A stretch of DNA of 64,000 bases from positions 1-64,000 of the forward strand of contig NZ_JAPAAF010000016.1 of the NCBI RefSeq assembly GCF_025907915.1, written 5' to 3'. The stretch comes from Gaoshiqia sediminis (lineage in GTDB: Bacteria > Bacteroidota > Bacteroidia > Bacteroidales > Prolixibacteraceae). The notes below the pieces were generated by a model, which was not told the DNA's origin, ran no database searches, and saw nothing but the letters and a program-made list of their open reading frames with translations. A program made the position numbers and the translations under genes. Positions 46,084 to 55,691 of the stretch are shown piece by piece (positions within the stretch are counted from its first letter, which is position 1; each line of letters begins with the position of its first letter).

Positions 46084-46155
46084 GAGACATTTCAAAGTTA
46101 AGAAATCCGGCACATCCGGAAAGCACCCGCGAAATATATTGGGGCAATCGATTTT

Positions 46156-47385
46156 TTACGTCCGCGGGGCTTTTTTTCGGTTACCGTTGGGTTTGCGATT
46201 GAAGTTCTTTTTGTAGCCGCCTTTTTTTCGGGTCGATACTTTCCATTCAGGGCCGGGGCCAAGTTCAGCGGGGAGGGGAGCCTTATATACCTCGTTTTCG
46301 ATCAGCGCTTCAATTTGCTGAAATTTGTACATATCATCTTCATTGATGAAGGTGAGTGCGATGCCGGTGGCATTGGCGCGGGCCGTACGTCCAACACGGT
46401 GTACATAATCTTCTGCATCGCCGGGCACGTCGAAATTCACCACCAGGTTAATGTCCTTGATGTCGATTCCGCGACTGAGAACGTCAGTGGCCACCAGGAT
46501 GCGCGTTTGGCGGGCACGGAATTTCATGAGCACTTCTTCGCGTTCTTTTTGTTCCAGGTCCGACGAAATGCCTTGCGCATCGAGCTTCTTTTTTTGCAGG
46601 GCGCGTACAATTTGCGTTACTTTCCTTTTGGTCGAACTGAAAATGATGATGCTTTGGCAGTCGTCTTTCCCGGTAATCAGGCTTTGGATGAGCGGAATTT
46701 TCTGCGATTCGTGGCACACATAAGCGGCCTGCAAAACACCTTCGGCCGGTTTGCTGATGGCCGTGCTGAATTCTTTCGGGTTGGTGAGAACTTTGGAAGC
46801 CAGTGTTTTGATTTTGGGCGGCATCGTGGCGCTGAACATGACGGTTTGCCGGTGGGCAGGCAGGTTGCTGAAGATGCGGATGATGTCGTCGTAGAAACCG
46901 ATGTCGAGCATGCGGTCCGCTTCGTCCAAAACCACGTGGCTTACATGTCCCAGTTTTGCAATATCGTTATCGATAAAGGAAATTAGTTTGCCGGGAGTGG
47001 CGACGATAATGTCCACGCCGCTTTCCAGCGCTTTGCGTTGCACTTCCCATTCTTTGCCATCGCCGCCGCCATACAGCGAGATGGAGGTGGTGCCGGCATA
47101 GTATGAAAATCCTTGCACCTGCTGCTCGATCTGGATGGCCAGCTCGCGGGTGGGAACAATAATCAGCGCGTGGGTTTGTCCCGAAGGCATGGCCGAAACC
47201 TTTTCAATGATTGGCAACATAAATGCAGCAGTCTTCCCGGTGCCAGTCTGGGCACAGGCAATCAGGTCGTGGCCTTCGAGTATTATAGGGATGGTGTTTT
47301 CCTGGACCTCGGTCGCTTCATCAAAACCCATATCATGTAGGGCATCCAGGATATCATCGTGTAAATCAAATTCGTAAAACTTCAT
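46156..47385 (-). CDS. DEAD-box RNA helicase (RhlE-like)
   Basis: ATP-dependent RNA helicase, 409 residues. Motifs in order: Q motif, I AQTGTGKT, Ia PTRELAIQ, II DEAD (VLDEADRML), III SAT, IV-VI including ATDVLSRGIDI and HRVGRTAR. The C-terminal tail (about 375-409) is very basic and Gly/Asn/Lys-rich, typical of RhlE-like cold-shock/ribosome-assembly helicases in Bacteroidota. A helicase-only core plus short tail rules out DbpA or DeaD with an RNA-recognition domain. Confidence 0.93.
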   Translation of the reverse strand: MKFYEFDLHDDILDALHDMGFDEATEVQENTIPIILEGHDLIACAQTGTGKTAAFMLPIIEKVSAMPSGQTHALIIVPTRELAIQIEQQVQGFSYYAGTTSISLYGGGDGKEWEVQRKALESGVDIIVATPGKLISFIDNDIAKLGHVSHVVLDEADRMLDIGFYDDIIRIFSNLPAHRQTVMFSATMPPKIKTLASKVLTNPKEFSTAISKPAEGVLQAAYVCHESQKIPLIQSLITGKDDCQSIIIFSSTKRKVTQIVRALQKKKLDAQGISSDLEQKEREEVLMKFRARQTRILVATDVLSRGIDIKDINLVVNFDVPGDAEDYVHRVGRTARANATGIALTFINEDDMYKFQQIEALIENEVYKAPLPAELGPGPEWKVSTRKKGGYKKNFNRKPNGNRKKAPRT

Positions 47386-47607
47386 ATTGTGAGTGGATGT
47401 ATTTCTAATTTTCGAAAAGAGAAGCTTACCTTTCGCGGGAGATGCTCTATCTGTTTTAATGCCACAAAAGTAACATTTTTTCGGCAGAAAACGTGATGTG
47501 GATCATTTGTGGTTTTTCGTTGCCTGCGAATGGTTATGGGGTTGTTGACGATTAGTTAATGGGGCGTTCGTTGTCAATTGTGCGTCTGGAAACTTTAAAC
47601 CCGAAAC

Positions 47608-47634
47608 TTGAAACTCAAAAAAATATTATCTTTG
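47608..47634 (+). promoter_or_regulatory. Candidate promoter of the queuosine operon
   Basis: A Bacteroidota-type -7 box TATCTTTG at 47627-47634 with a TTG 16 bp upstream (47608-47610). The spacing is slightly short. The predicted RNA start is only a few bases before the pseudoknot at 47650. Confidence 0.6.
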
Positions 47635-47649
47635 CGCCATTATTAACAT

Positions 47650-47681
47650 CGTGTGCTTGGTAACCACGTAAAAAACAAGTG
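47650..47681 (+). ncRNA. Candidate preQ1-I riboswitch
   Basis: A compact H-type pseudoknot just before the yhhQ start codon. P1 pairs CGTG (47650-47653) with CACG (47665-47668). The loop CTTG (47656-47659) can pair with CAAG (47676-47679) downstream. Between them lie GTAACC, with the C expected to contact preQ1, and an A-rich strand TAAAAAA. This matches the known layout of preQ1-I riboswitches, including the one of Thermoanaerobacter tengcongensis. Ligand binding would hide the ribosome entry region (CAAGTGAAATG) and switch off translation. It controls a queuosine-precursor transporter, the expected target. Called by eye, without a covariance model. Confidence 0.72.
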
Positions 47682-47683
47682 AA

Positions 47684-48364
47684 ATGAAAAATCAAGTTTC
47701 AGTATTATTCCTGTTGACGGGAGTGCTTTTTGCTGCCTCCCTGCTAATCGCCAACATTTTAGCATCCAAAATTATCATGATCGGACCGTGGTCGGCCCCG
47801 GCGGGTGTGCTGATCTTTCCTGTCGCCTACATCATCAACGATGTGATTGCCGAAGTGTGGGGCTATGCCAAAGCGCGGCTGATTATCTGGGCCGGTTTTG
47901 GCGTGAATTTAATGGCCGCCCTGTTCTTCATGCTGGCTATTGCTATGCCTGCGGCTCCGTTTTATGAAGGGGAGGAAGCCTTTCAAATGATTGTGGGCAG
48001 CTCGGTGCGTATCGTGTTTGCCAGTTTGACTGCTTACCTGGTGGGCTCGTTCCTGAATGCTTTCGTGATGAGCAAATTCAAGCTGCTCACCCGTGGCAAA
48101 GGTTTTTCGTTAAGGGCAGTGGTTTCCACCCTGGCCGGCGAGGGCGCCGATTCGCTAATCTTCATCACCGTTGCTTTTGCCGGTATTTTCCCGCTGCCGG
48201 TTATCCTTGGGATGATCGTGACACAGGCCTTGTTGAAAACGGCTTACGAGATCATCATCCTTCCATTCACCATGCTGGTGGTGAAAAAGGTAAAGGAAAT
48301 TGAAGGCGTGGATACGTTTGATGAGGACGTTTCGTACAATCCGTTCCGTTTAAATCAGATCTGA
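47684..48364 (+). CDS. yhhQ: Queuosine precursor transporter (YhhQ/VUT family)
   Basis: Inner-membrane importer of preQ0/preQ1, 226 residues with about six hydrophobic segments (first at about 5-27). Motifs [23 protein letters not shown] and [15 protein letters not shown] are typical of the vitamin-uptake transporter family. It is the first gene of the que operon; queC follows 17 bp downstream. The candidate preQ1 riboswitch sits directly before it. Confidence 0.93.
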   Translation: MKNQVSVLFLLTGVLFAASLLIANILASKIIMIGPWSAPAGVLIFPVAYIINDVIAEVWGYAKARLIIWAGFGVNLMAALFFMLAIAMPAAPFYEGEEAFQMIVGSSVRIVFASLTAYLVGSFLNAFVMSKFKLLTRGKGFSLRAVVSTLAGEGADSLIFITVAFAGIFPLPVILGMIVTQALLKTAYEIIILPFTMLVVKKVKEIEGVDTFDEDVSYNPFRLNQI

Positions 48365-48381
48365 TATTTTTTCCCGTAAGA

Positions 48382-49053
48382 ATGAAGGAAGTCAAAAAAG
48401 CGTTGGTTGTGTTTTCGGGAGGGCAGGATTCGACGACCTGCCTGTTTTGGGCAAAACAGCAATTTGATGAGGTTGAGGCCATCTCGTTCGACTACGGACA
48501 GAAGCACCAGCTGGAATTGCAGGTGGCCGAAGCAATTGCCGTAAAAGCCAACGTGCCGTTTCATGTATATAAACTGGATTTGCTGGGACAAATTACCAGC
48601 AACGCGCTTACCAATGCCGATATGGAGGTGGAGGAAGACAAACCTGCTGACCGTCCGCCCAATACGCTGGTGGAGGGCCGCAATATGTTGTTTCTGACCT
48701 ATGCGGCGGTGTATGCCAAATCGAAAGGCATCCATCATTTGGTAACCGGGGTGGGACAGGCAGATTACAGTGGCTATCCCGATTGCCGCGACGAGTTTAT
48801 TCGTTCGCTCAACCAAACGCTGAACCTGTCGATGGATTATCCGTACGAAATCCATACGCCATTGATGTGGAAAAATAAAATGCAAATTTGGCAACTGGCC
48901 GATGAGTTGGGGGTATTCGATCTGGTGCGCAACGAAACGCTCACCTGCTACAATGGCATCGTTGGCGACGGCTGTGGCCATTGTCCGGCCTGCAAATTGC
49001 GCCGCAACGGGCTGGGGCATTATTTAAAAGACAGAAAATTGGGGAATGGGTGA
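48382..49053 (+). CDS. queC: 7-cyano-7-deazaguanine synthase QueC
   Basis: Converts CDG to preQ0 with ATP and ammonia. 223 residues. The PP-loop is [11 protein letters not shown] (about 10-20), and the zinc-binding cysteines cluster at the C terminus in [19 protein letters not shown]. Length and motifs are normal. It lies between the transporter and QueF; the other early enzymes (queD, queE, folE) are not in this window. Confidence 0.96.
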   Translation: MKEVKKALVVFSGGQDSTTCLFWAKQQFDEVEAISFDYGQKHQLELQVAEAIAVKANVPFHVYKLDLLGQITSNALTNADMEVEEDKPADRPPNTLVEGRNMLFLTYAAVYAKSKGIHHLVTGVGQADYSGYPDCRDEFIRSLNQTLNLSMDYPYEIHTPLMWKNKMQIWQLADELGVFDLVRNETLTCYNGIVGDGCGHCPACKLRRNGLGHYLKDRKLGNG

Positions 49054-49141
49054 GGGGATTGGTGGCTTTTAATCAGGTTATGATTGTGCCTTCAATGTCG
49101 ATCATGAAAATTTGGAATTTGAAACCTGGAATTTAACAGAT

Positions 49142-49612
49142 ATGGACAACTTAAAACATCTTGGAGGCGAAACCAACTATTTGTTTGATTACACGCCGGA
49201 TGTATTGGAAACTTTCGACAATAAACATCCTGAAAATGATTACTGGGTGAAGTTCAACTCACCCGAGTTTACCAGTTTGTGCCCCATTACCGGACAGCCC
49301 GATTTTGCGACCATTTATATCAGTTACATGCCCGGGAAAAAAATGGTGGAAAGCAAATCGCTGAAATTGTACTTGTTTAGTTTCCGTAACCACGGCGCTT
49401 TTCACGAGGATTGCATCAATATCATCCTGAAAGATTTGGTAAAACTGATGGAGCCTAAATACATCGAAGTGTGGGGGAAATTTCTGCCGCGAGGTGGCCT
49501 CAGCATCGATCCGTATGCCAACTACGGGCAACCCGGCACCAAATATGAACAGTTGGCTTGGTATCGCCTGCAAAATCACGACCTGAACCCGGAGAAAATC
49601 GACAACCGGTAA
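49142..49612 (+). CDS. queF: preQ0 reductase QueF
   Basis: NADPH-dependent enzyme that reduces preQ0 to preQ1. 156 residues from ATG 49142 (MDNLKHLGG); the start ten codons earlier lies in poorly conserved sequence. The nucleophilic cysteine is in [12 protein letters not shown], and the QueF motif ESKSLKLYL is present. The size is that of the single-domain (type I) form. It closes the yhhQ-queC-queF operon. Confidence 0.95.
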   Translation: MDNLKHLGGETNYLFDYTPDVLETFDNKHPENDYWVKFNSPEFTSLCPITGQPDFATIYISYMPGKKMVESKSLKLYLFSFRNHGAFHEDCINIILKDLVKLMEPKYIEVWGKFLPRGGLSIDPYANYGQPGTKYEQLAWYRLQNHDLNPEKIDNR

Positions 49613-49922
49613 AAATATATTTGCAGCTGCCTTTGGTATTTTTTCAATCGTAGGAGTTCACTCGTCAGGAAACCCATTGAGAAATTCCAACTACTTTTGT
49701 GTTGGAAAAATGATGGCATCTTGGTGAATTATTGACTTTTGATTATTATATTGGGCTGTACTCGAAACGCATAATCGGTTGCAACAGAATTCACACCGGC
49801 TGTGATTAACAGAAAACAGCAGATCCTTCCTTTAGATGTTCGTTATTATATCTGTTCGGGACGGATTTTTCGGATACACACCGTTGCATATGCTGAGCTC
49901 AAAATATACCAAACCGGACCTT
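49613..49922. other. Intergenic region, nothing recognised
   Basis: About 310 bp with no credible gene or strong hairpin. The next gene could start slightly earlier at 49836, but its N terminus there is not convincing. Confidence 0.5.
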
Positions 49923-50369
49923 ATGAACTATACCTTCCGACAGAAAATCCCCCGCGAATTAATGACTGACGATTTACTTTCGCTGCTTGAACTGGAGCTG
50001 AACCAACGTCGGTATGGAACCGAACGGACCGGGGACCGGTTGCTTTTTAAACGAAAAATTTCACCTGTTGCTTCGCGGTTTCAAATTTTAGTTGAATTGT
50101 TCCGGTCGCTTACTACCGGCCAGATCTATTTGGATGAGAATTCTCCCGGACTGTTAATTTGTTGCATTAGTTATCTAAAGCATATCGTGGTGTGCTGGGT
50201 GTTTGGGATTACAATTGGACTGATGTTTTCGTGGCTGAATGGTTTCTACTGGCTGGATTTTTTCAAAATTGCCAACCCAATTATCCTGTTATCGGTTTCT
50301 GTTGGCGTCTTGAACGGAAACGCCCGACTGAAACGGTTGGTCAGCCAGGCGATGGAAAAAATCAGTTAA
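49923..50369 (+). CDS. Small membrane protein of unknown function
   Basis: A 148-residue protein from ATG 49923 (MNYTFRQKI). An N-terminal soluble half (about 1-80) is followed by two hydrophobic segments (LLICCISYLKHIVVCWVFGI and the stretch around NPIILLSVSVGVL). No family is recognised. It is convergent with the YkoF-like gene, 2 bp apart at their ends, and not obviously part of the que operon. Confidence 0.6.
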   Translation: MNYTFRQKIPRELMTDDLLSLLELELNQRRYGTERTGDRLLFKRKISPVASRFQILVELFRSLTTGQIYLDENSPGLLICCISYLKHIVVCWVFGITIGLMFSWLNGFYWLDFFKIANPIILLSVSVGVLNGNARLKRLVSQAMEKIS

Positions 50370-50371
50370 GA

Positions 50372-50623
50372 TCAACCAATTTTAAGCGCACATGCATTTG
50401 CAATTTTCAGGTTAAACACCGAGGGGTATTGCTTCATCATGGTTTTCATGTGGCTGTTTACCAAGGTCATTACCGACTCGTAGTCGCCCGAAAGTAAGGT
50501 GCTCATGGTTCCAACTTCCACCCGGATGCCCGATTGGTTTTTTAAGAGCTCCAGCAGTTCCAGCACCGGCTTATCATACTGATCGATCAGTGCGTAATAG
50601 CTTATTTCAACAGTAATTTGCAT
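50372..50623 (-). CDS. YkoF-like / thiamine-binding-like small protein
   Basis: An 83-residue protein that fits the ferredoxin-like fold of the YkoF/MTH1187 family: an opening strand QITVEISYYAL, the GTMSTLLSGDYE turn and a C-terminal helix. Relatives bind thiamine or hydroxymethylpyrimidine. It overlaps the methyltransferase stop by one base, so both come from one transcript. Thiamine binding is inferred only from the family. Confidence 0.6.
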   Translation of the reverse strand: MQITVEISYYALIDQYDKPVLELLELLKNQSGIRVEVGTMSTLLSGDYESVMTLVNSHMKTMMKQYPSVFNLKIANACALKIG

Positions 50624-51270
50624 CAGTTTCGTTTTTGTACGGCGGCGGCCAGAAAAACACCAGGCGCCGTGTGTTTTTCATCTGTTTCATCCAATAGTCT
50701 GAAATCGGCAGATAAGTGTACGCACTCCAAAACGGTTGGTTCGCCGATTTTCAGTAAGTGTTTGGTCAACTGGTCGCTTGTCATGAAATCGCCATGTTGG
50801 AACACCGGATCGTGGTGCTTGGTTTTGCCGAGTGTGGATGCGGCATTCAGACAACCGGTAATCAGCCAGCCACCGGGTTTCAGTACACGTTTTATCTCGG
50901 AAAAGGCCTTTTCCACATCACCGCAAAACTCCAGTGCTGTAATGACGGCCACTTGGTCGAATGTGCAGTCTGCAAAGGGCAGCTGCCTGACGTCGGCTGT
51001 CATGAACCGAACGTTAGGCAGGGCTTTTTCTTTTGCCAAATTCATCATCTCGTCGGCCACGTCGGTTGCCGTAACGCGGAAATCAAGCTCGCTGAAAAAC
51101 GCGGTCCAGTGGCCCGTTCCGCAGCCAATTTCCAACATTTCGCCCGGCGTAACCGGCTCCAGCAATTGGCGGATAGCTTGTTTTTCCAACTCATCAATAG
51201 CGCGGCCTTGCTCACTCTGGTAGTAAGCATCATAGGCCTGCGCAATATTTTTTTCAGCAAAAATGTTCAT
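50623..51270 (-). CDS. Class I SAM-dependent methyltransferase
   Basis: A 215-residue methyltransferase with the SAM-binding motif MLEIGCGTGHWT (about 40-51), then VTATDVADEMM and later ADVRQLPFADCTFD. It resembles the UbiE/menaquinone-type family (Methyltransf_11), whose substrates vary widely. It lies directly before the YkoF-like gene in a two-gene unit. The substrate is not predictable. Confidence 0.85.
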   Translation of the reverse strand: MNIFAEKNIAQAYDAYYQSEQGRAIDELEKQAIRQLLEPVTPGEMLEIGCGTGHWTAFFSELDFRVTATDVADEMMNLAKEKALPNVRFMTADVRQLPFADCTFDQVAVITALEFCGDVEKAFSEIKRVLKPGGWLITGCLNAASTLGKTKHHDPVFQHGDFMTSDQLTKHLLKIGEPTVLECVHLSADFRLLDETDEKHTAPGVFLAAAVQKRN

Positions 51271-51416
51271 GAAGAAGTTTCAAGTTCCAGGTTCCAAGTT
51301 TCAAGTTGTCCACTGCCAAGTGATCGGTCATCAATCTCCATAAATGACAATTAATGACCGGATGACCGGTTCTCCAGCGATCATTCACCAATTTCAAATC
51401 TTCGGCGACTGGATTG

Positions 51417-52319
51417 CTATGCTTCCAATCCGATGATGGCCGAGGTTTCGTGCGTTGCGCCGGGCGCCAGGCAGATCAGGTTGTTGAAAGCATTTACAGC
51501 TTCCACGCAAACAAAGCTTTCGTAGCCATCATCCGGAAGATCCCCAATAGTGGCGCAAGCTTCTTTCCCGGGGTTCCACACGGTCGTAACCTTGCTGCCG
51601 GTTTTCTCCACCAGGATGCGGCGCCGGAAAACCGGATCAGAAATCACAACGGCTGCTTCTGTATCCAGATAATGACGGGTCAATGCTTCGCGAATATGCA
51701 GTACTGCTTCTTCCTGCACTTCATTTCCCGGGTTAAGCTGGTTGTAATAGGTGGTTCCCTGCAATCCTTCAATGCCAATATTTTCGATCCCGGACAGGTA
51801 AAAGTACGTGTGCAGGGCGCTGCCAAACTCAAAGGATTCGTTGGAGGTGTTGGTCACTTTGAGTAAGACATTCAATTTGGAACCAACGGTAATGTCCAGC
51901 TCGGCTTCGAAATCAAAAGGCCAGTAATTTTTGGTTTCTTCGGAAGAGGACAGTTGCAGCCTGACGCGGGTTTCACCGGTTGGCGTGGTAGCGGTTTCTG
52001 CTACGTTCCAATACATCAGGCGGGCAAAGCCGTGTTGTGGTTTTTGTGGGTCGCTTTTGTGGGGGCCAAACCAGGGAAAGCAAACGGGGATGCCGCCGCG
52101 GATGGGTTTCCCCACTTCGAACATACTATCGGGGCTCATCCACAGCAAATCCATTGTTTTGTGCGGACGGAAACTGGTTACATGTCCGCCGTACAAGCAA
52201 ATGTCGGCATCGGCATATTTGTTCGAAATAGTGAGGAAAACCAAATCGTTTTCCAGCTCGGCAAAGCCAACTTCGCCTTCAATGCTGAATTTTTCATCGA
52301 GAGTATCCAAATCAATCAT
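51417..52319 (-). CDS. D-hexose-6-phosphate mutarotase
   Basis: Aldose-1-epimerase-like enzyme (YeaD type) that interconverts anomers of glucose-6-phosphate. 300 residues from ATG 52319 (MIDLDTLDE); the earlier start adds an unlikely tail. Motifs: GGHVTSFRPH, RGGIPVCFPWFGPH, QHGFARLMYWN (catalytic His) and the C-terminal CVEAVNAFNN (catalytic Glu). It is a single gene between the methyltransferase and lipB. Confidence 0.93.
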   Translation of the reverse strand: MIDLDTLDEKFSIEGEVGFAELENDLVFLTISNKYADADICLYGGHVTSFRPHKTMDLLWMSPDSMFEVGKPIRGGIPVCFPWFGPHKSDPQKPQHGFARLMYWNVAETATTPTGETRVRLQLSSSEETKNYWPFDFEAELDITVGSKLNVLLKVTNTSNESFEFGSALHTYFYLSGIENIGIEGLQGTTYYNQLNPGNEVQEEAVLHIREALTRHYLDTEAAVVISDPVFRRRILVEKTGSKVTTVWNPGKEACATIGDLPDDGYESFVCVEAVNAFNNLICLAPGATHETSAIIGLEA

Positions 52320-52455
52320 GGCATTTTTTTTATAATTTGTTTTTTCTGAATTGTTTTCAGGAAAGTATATAAGTTTAAAGTTCACAGGTACATAAGCGTG
52401 AGAATGAAATCAATCCACTAACTTATGAACATATGGACTCATGCACTTGTATATT

Positions 52456-53124
52456 TCAATACATTTCATTGAACTTTGTTTTCACGATTTCTTTTACTTC
52501 GTTCATATCCACCGGGCGCCCCAATTCGCGTTCGAGCGAAGTGACCCCATAAGTGAGGAACCCGCAGGGATTGATGTAGTTGAAGTAGCGCATGTCGGTA
52601 TTCACGTTCAGTGCAAAACCGTGCATGGTTACGTAGCGGCTCACGCGCACGCCGATCGCACAAATTTTCCGGGCTTTGGCCGGAATGTTGGCATCAAGCC
52701 AAACGCCTGTTGCGCCTTCCTTGCGTCCGCCGGTCAGTCCGTAATGAGCAAGCGTGGCAATGATGGCGTCTTCCATTTTTTCGATGTATTCGCGCACTCC
52801 GATGTGGTAATATTCCAGGTCGATGATGGGATAGCCCACCAGTTGGCCGGGACCGTGGTAAGTAATGTCGCCGCCCCGGTTTATTTTATAGAAGGTGGCT
52901 TCAATCTTTTTCAAAAATTCGCCGTGAACCAACAGGTTGTGTTCGTCACCGCTTTTCCCAAGTGTATAAACATGCGGGTGCTCCACCAGCAGAAAGCGGT
53001 TCATTTCTGTAGGAGCCTTTTTTTCTTTTTTGTCGTTTTGCACCGCGGCCAGAATTTCTTCCTGGTAGTCCCAGCATTCCTGATAGTCTTTCAGACCAAC
53101 ATCTTCGTAATTAAAATGTGCCAT
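52456..53124 (-). CDS. lipB: Lipoyl (octanoyl) transferase LipB
   Basis: Moves octanoyl from acyl carrier protein to the lipoyl domains of 2-oxoacid dehydrogenases. 222 residues. Motifs: HVYTLGKSG, RGGDITYHGPGQLVGYPI, the ligand lysine in ARKICAIG, and the catalytic cysteine in NPCGF. All are in their usual order. It is a single gene on the minus strand; lipA is not next to it. Confidence 0.95.
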   Translation of the reverse strand: MAHFNYEDVGLKDYQECWDYQEEILAAVQNDKKEKKAPTEMNRFLLVEHPHVYTLGKSGDEHNLLVHGEFLKKIEATFYKINRGGDITYHGPGQLVGYPIIDLEYYHIGVREYIEKMEDAIIATLAHYGLTGGRKEGATGVWLDANIPAKARKICAIGVRVSRYVTMHGFALNVNTDMRYFNYINPCGFLTYGVTSLERELGRPVDMNEVKEIVKTKFNEMY

Positions 53125-53220
53125 TCGCTAAGTTTCAAATTTCAAGTTTCGGGTTGTCGGTTATCCATTTCCAACTGACAACAAATGACCGTCAATGACT
53201 CAATGACCAATCCTCTTTCA

Positions 53221-53946
53221 TCATTCAATATTCACAACCCCTAAATTACGGATCACTTCCCGGGCTTTCTGCAGCGCCCAATCGAGTTGTTCGTCGCGGT
53301 TCAGGTAGGAATTGTCCAGGATCAGCGCATCGTCAGCTTTGCGAAGAGGACTGACTTCCCTGCCCGAGTCGATACGGTCGCGTTCTTCAACATTGTGCAG
53401 AATCTCTTCGAAACTCACCTGTTGACCTTTGCCAATCAGCTCATCGTAACGGCGTTGTGCCCGCACTTCGGGGCTGGCCGTCATGAAAATTTTCAGCTCG
53501 GCTTCGGGAAAGACAGCTGTGCCAATATCGCGGCCATCCATCACGATGCCTTTGTTTTTACCCATTGCCTGTTGTTGTTTTACCGTCGCCTCGCGTACCT
53601 CGCGGATGGTGGCCACCGGGCTCACGTGGGTGGAAACCGGCAACCGGCGGATTTCTTCTTCCACGTTTTCACCGTTCAGGTAGGTCTCGTTTTGTCGGGA
53701 AGCCGGGTTTAGCCGGAACTCAATGGTAATTTCGGGAAGCCGGGCTATTAATTCAGGTTCGTTTACCTGTCCGTTTGCTGCCAGCCCGTTTTTCAGGGCA
53801 AACAGGGTTACGGCGCGGTACATGGCGCCGCTGTCCAGGTAGATGTATCCCAATGCTTTGGCCAGTTCTTTGGCCACGGTACTTTTTCCGCAGGAAGAAT
53901 GCCCGTCGATGGCAATCACTATTTTTGGGTTCGTCGTCTCATTCAT
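53221..53946 (-). CDS. cmk: Cytidylate kinase
   Basis: Phosphorylates CMP and dCMP with ATP. 241 residues; the P-loop is [15 protein letters not shown] at about 14-28, and [16 protein letters not shown], the NMP-binding [15 protein letters not shown] and [13 protein letters not shown] lid follow. It is upstream of porQ on the same strand, a gene order often kept in Bacteroidota. Confidence 0.95.
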   Translation of the reverse strand: MNETTNPKIVIAIDGHSSCGKSTVAKELAKALGYIYLDSGAMYRAVTLFALKNGLAANGQVNEPELIARLPEITIEFRLNPASRQNETYLNGENVEEEIRRLPVSTHVSPVATIREVREATVKQQQAMGKNKGIVMDGRDIGTAVFPEAELKIFMTASPEVRAQRRYDELIGKGQQVSFEEILHNVEERDRIDSGREVSPLRKADDALILDNSYLNRDEQLDWALQKAREVIRNLGVVNIE

Positions 53947-54034
53947 GTCAACAAATATATTGTTTTTGATCGTAACCCGCCCGTTTTTTGGGAATCAGCT
54001 GGCAGAAACGTCCGGTTAACCCGTTGGTGGTTTA

Positions 54035-55054
54035 CTAATAGCCGGTTCCCAGCCGGATAGCCACCGAAATGTGGTTGCTGGAGGCGGCGAGGTGATAGCG
54101 TGCCGAACCGTAATCGAAATGAAAACGGTTGATTTTGAAGCCGAAACCCCAGGAGAAGCCCACGGTGGAGGCCTTGTCGTCAAACATCAGTTCCTGGCGG
54201 CGCTGATAGTTGTACCCGGCGCGGACGGTGAAGTTTTCCGAAGCAAGCAGCTCTACTCCCAGAAGAAGGTGCCGCAGAAATAGCTTTCCAAATCCCTCTT
54301 CTTCCGAAATGGTTTTTGTTGCTGTTTCGTTTTCGTCAGGCTGCGAAAGGTTCCAGCGCTGCAAGTGTTGCAGGGTGGCCGACAGCCGCAGCGGCGCATG
54401 GGCCAGTCGTTTCGAAAAGCCCAGCTGCAGATCGAAAGGGAGGCTTTCCCGCTGTCCGTTTTCGTAGTAAGTAGTAAGTTGGGCGCCGATGTTCCGGATG
54501 ACCAGGGCATAGTTGGTCAGCTGGTCCCGGCTGGCATAATTTAACCCCAAGTCGGCGGCCAGGCCAACCGATTGGTACGATTCGAAGGACGACAGGATGG
54601 GTTTTAGCGTAGCGCCCACCTGCCACCTGCCATACCTTTTTGCCCAGTTCAGGTTTAGCGAATATTCAGCAGCTGTAAAAGTGCCTTCTTTTTGTCCGGT
54701 GGCACTGGCCTGAATAAATTCGCCGTAGTTGATGTAGTGAACGCCCACACCCAGGGTTCCTTTTTCCTTCAAATTATGGGCAAAAGCAGCATAACCGTAA
54801 TTGATCCCGCTGAAGTAAGCCACATAGTTCATCAACAGTTTGTTGTGCATAGTTGGGGCAAGCAGCGCCGGATTGTTGTAAGCCACGTTCAGGTCGGTGG
54901 AGTCGTTGATGGCAATTTGGTTGCCTCCAAGCGCCGCCATGCGGGCCGAGTTCACCAGGTTGAGGAATTCGTAGGTCGATTCTCCGCCAATTTGCGCTGT
55001 GGCTTCCGTGGTCGTTATCAGTGAAACAAATAAAATGAGGTAGATGAGCTTCAT
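54035..55054 (-). CDS. porQ: Type IX secretion system protein PorQ
   Basis: A 339-residue outer-membrane beta-barrel of the PorQ/PorV-like family, part of the type IX secretion attachment machinery. I start at ATG 55054 (MKLIYLILF), with a signal peptide ending TATAQ. The mature part opens GGESTYEFLNLVNSARMAALGGNQIAI, the diagnostic PorQ/PorV N terminus; alternating strands fill the rest and it ends with an aromatic-rich strand (SVAIRLGTGY). It is adjacent to cmk. A promoter-like sequence lies at 55084-55112. Confidence 0.85.
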   Translation of the reverse strand: MKLIYLILFVSLITTTEATAQIGGESTYEFLNLVNSARMAALGGNQIAINDSTDLNVAYNNPALLAPTMHNKLLMNYVAYFSGINYGYAAFAHNLKEKGTLGVGVHYINYGEFIQASATGQKEGTFTAAEYSLNLNWAKRYGRWQVGATLKPILSSFESYQSVGLAADLGLNYASRDQLTNYALVIRNIGAQLTTYYENGQRESLPFDLQLGFSKRLAHAPLRLSATLQHLQRWNLSQPDENETATKTISEEEGFGKLFLRHLLLGVELLASENFTVRAGYNYQRRQELMFDDKASTVGFSWGFGFKINRFHFDYGSARYHLAASSNHISVAIRLGTGY

Positions 55055-55083
55055 GCTGCAAAAATCCACTTTTATTGGGCTCC

Positions 55084-55112
55084 CAAAGTTATGGGTTTAT
55101 TTCAATCCCAAA
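55084..55112 (-). promoter_or_regulatory. Candidate promoter of porQ
   Basis: Minus-strand TTTTG (55109-55112 region) and TAACTTTG (55084-55091) with 17 bp between, a good match to the Bacteroidota consensus. The -7 element is 30 bp before the porQ ATG. Confidence 0.55.
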
Positions 55113-55187
55113 AGCGCTTTTTGGGTGCGGTGATATTCAAATCGCCGGTTATTTCCGGCAGCAAAAATCTGAATAACCAATGACTAA

Positions 55188-55691
55188 TTACCACTCCATC
55201 TTTGTAAGCTCGCTGGTAATGGAGAAGACGATGGGGCAAACTTCGCAGTTTTTTTGGGTCAGGTTCAGGATTTGGTAGAAGCGGTTGCGGTCGGTATGCG
55301 GATATTCGCGGCAGGCGCGCGGCCGGTTTTCATACACACAGCAATAGTTGTCGGCCATCAAAAACGGGCAGGGCGTTTGCTGAAAAACGTAATCGTGGTC
55401 TTCATCCACATACAAGTAACGGCCAATAAAATCGGCTGGTTTCATTTTCTGGCTTTTGGCCAGGCGTTCGGCATCCTTGTCCGTCACAATCGGGCTGATG
55501 GTGGAGCAGCAGTTGGCGCAATCCAAACAGTCGAACTGTTCAAACGCTTCCCGGTGCAGGCGGTGGACCACATCATCCAGGTTTTTCGGCTTTTTCTTTT
55601 TCAGTTTTTGAAACAAAGCAGAGAACTCCTGCTTGCGGTTGGCCGTCATGGCTTTTAGTTCGTCAGGTTTGAAATACCGGATAGTCTCCAT
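55188..55691 (-). CDS. YkgJ-family cysteine-cluster protein
   Basis: A 167-residue protein with the YkgJ pattern: CLDCANCC at about 55-62, CPFL (about 107-110), CCVYENRPRACREYPH and CEVCPI near the end. The eight or so cysteines probably hold Fe-S or zinc centres. Function is unknown. It overlaps the EamA gene upstream by 29 bp, so the two are probably translated together. Confidence 0.9.
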   Translation of the reverse strand: METIRYFKPDELKAMTANRKQEFSALFQKLKKKKPKNLDDVVHRLHREAFEQFDCLDCANCCSTISPIVTDKDAERLAKSQKMKPADFIGRYLYVDEDHDYVFQQTPCPFLMADNYCCVYENRPRACREYPHTDRNRFYQILNLTQKNCEVCPIVFSITSELTKMEW

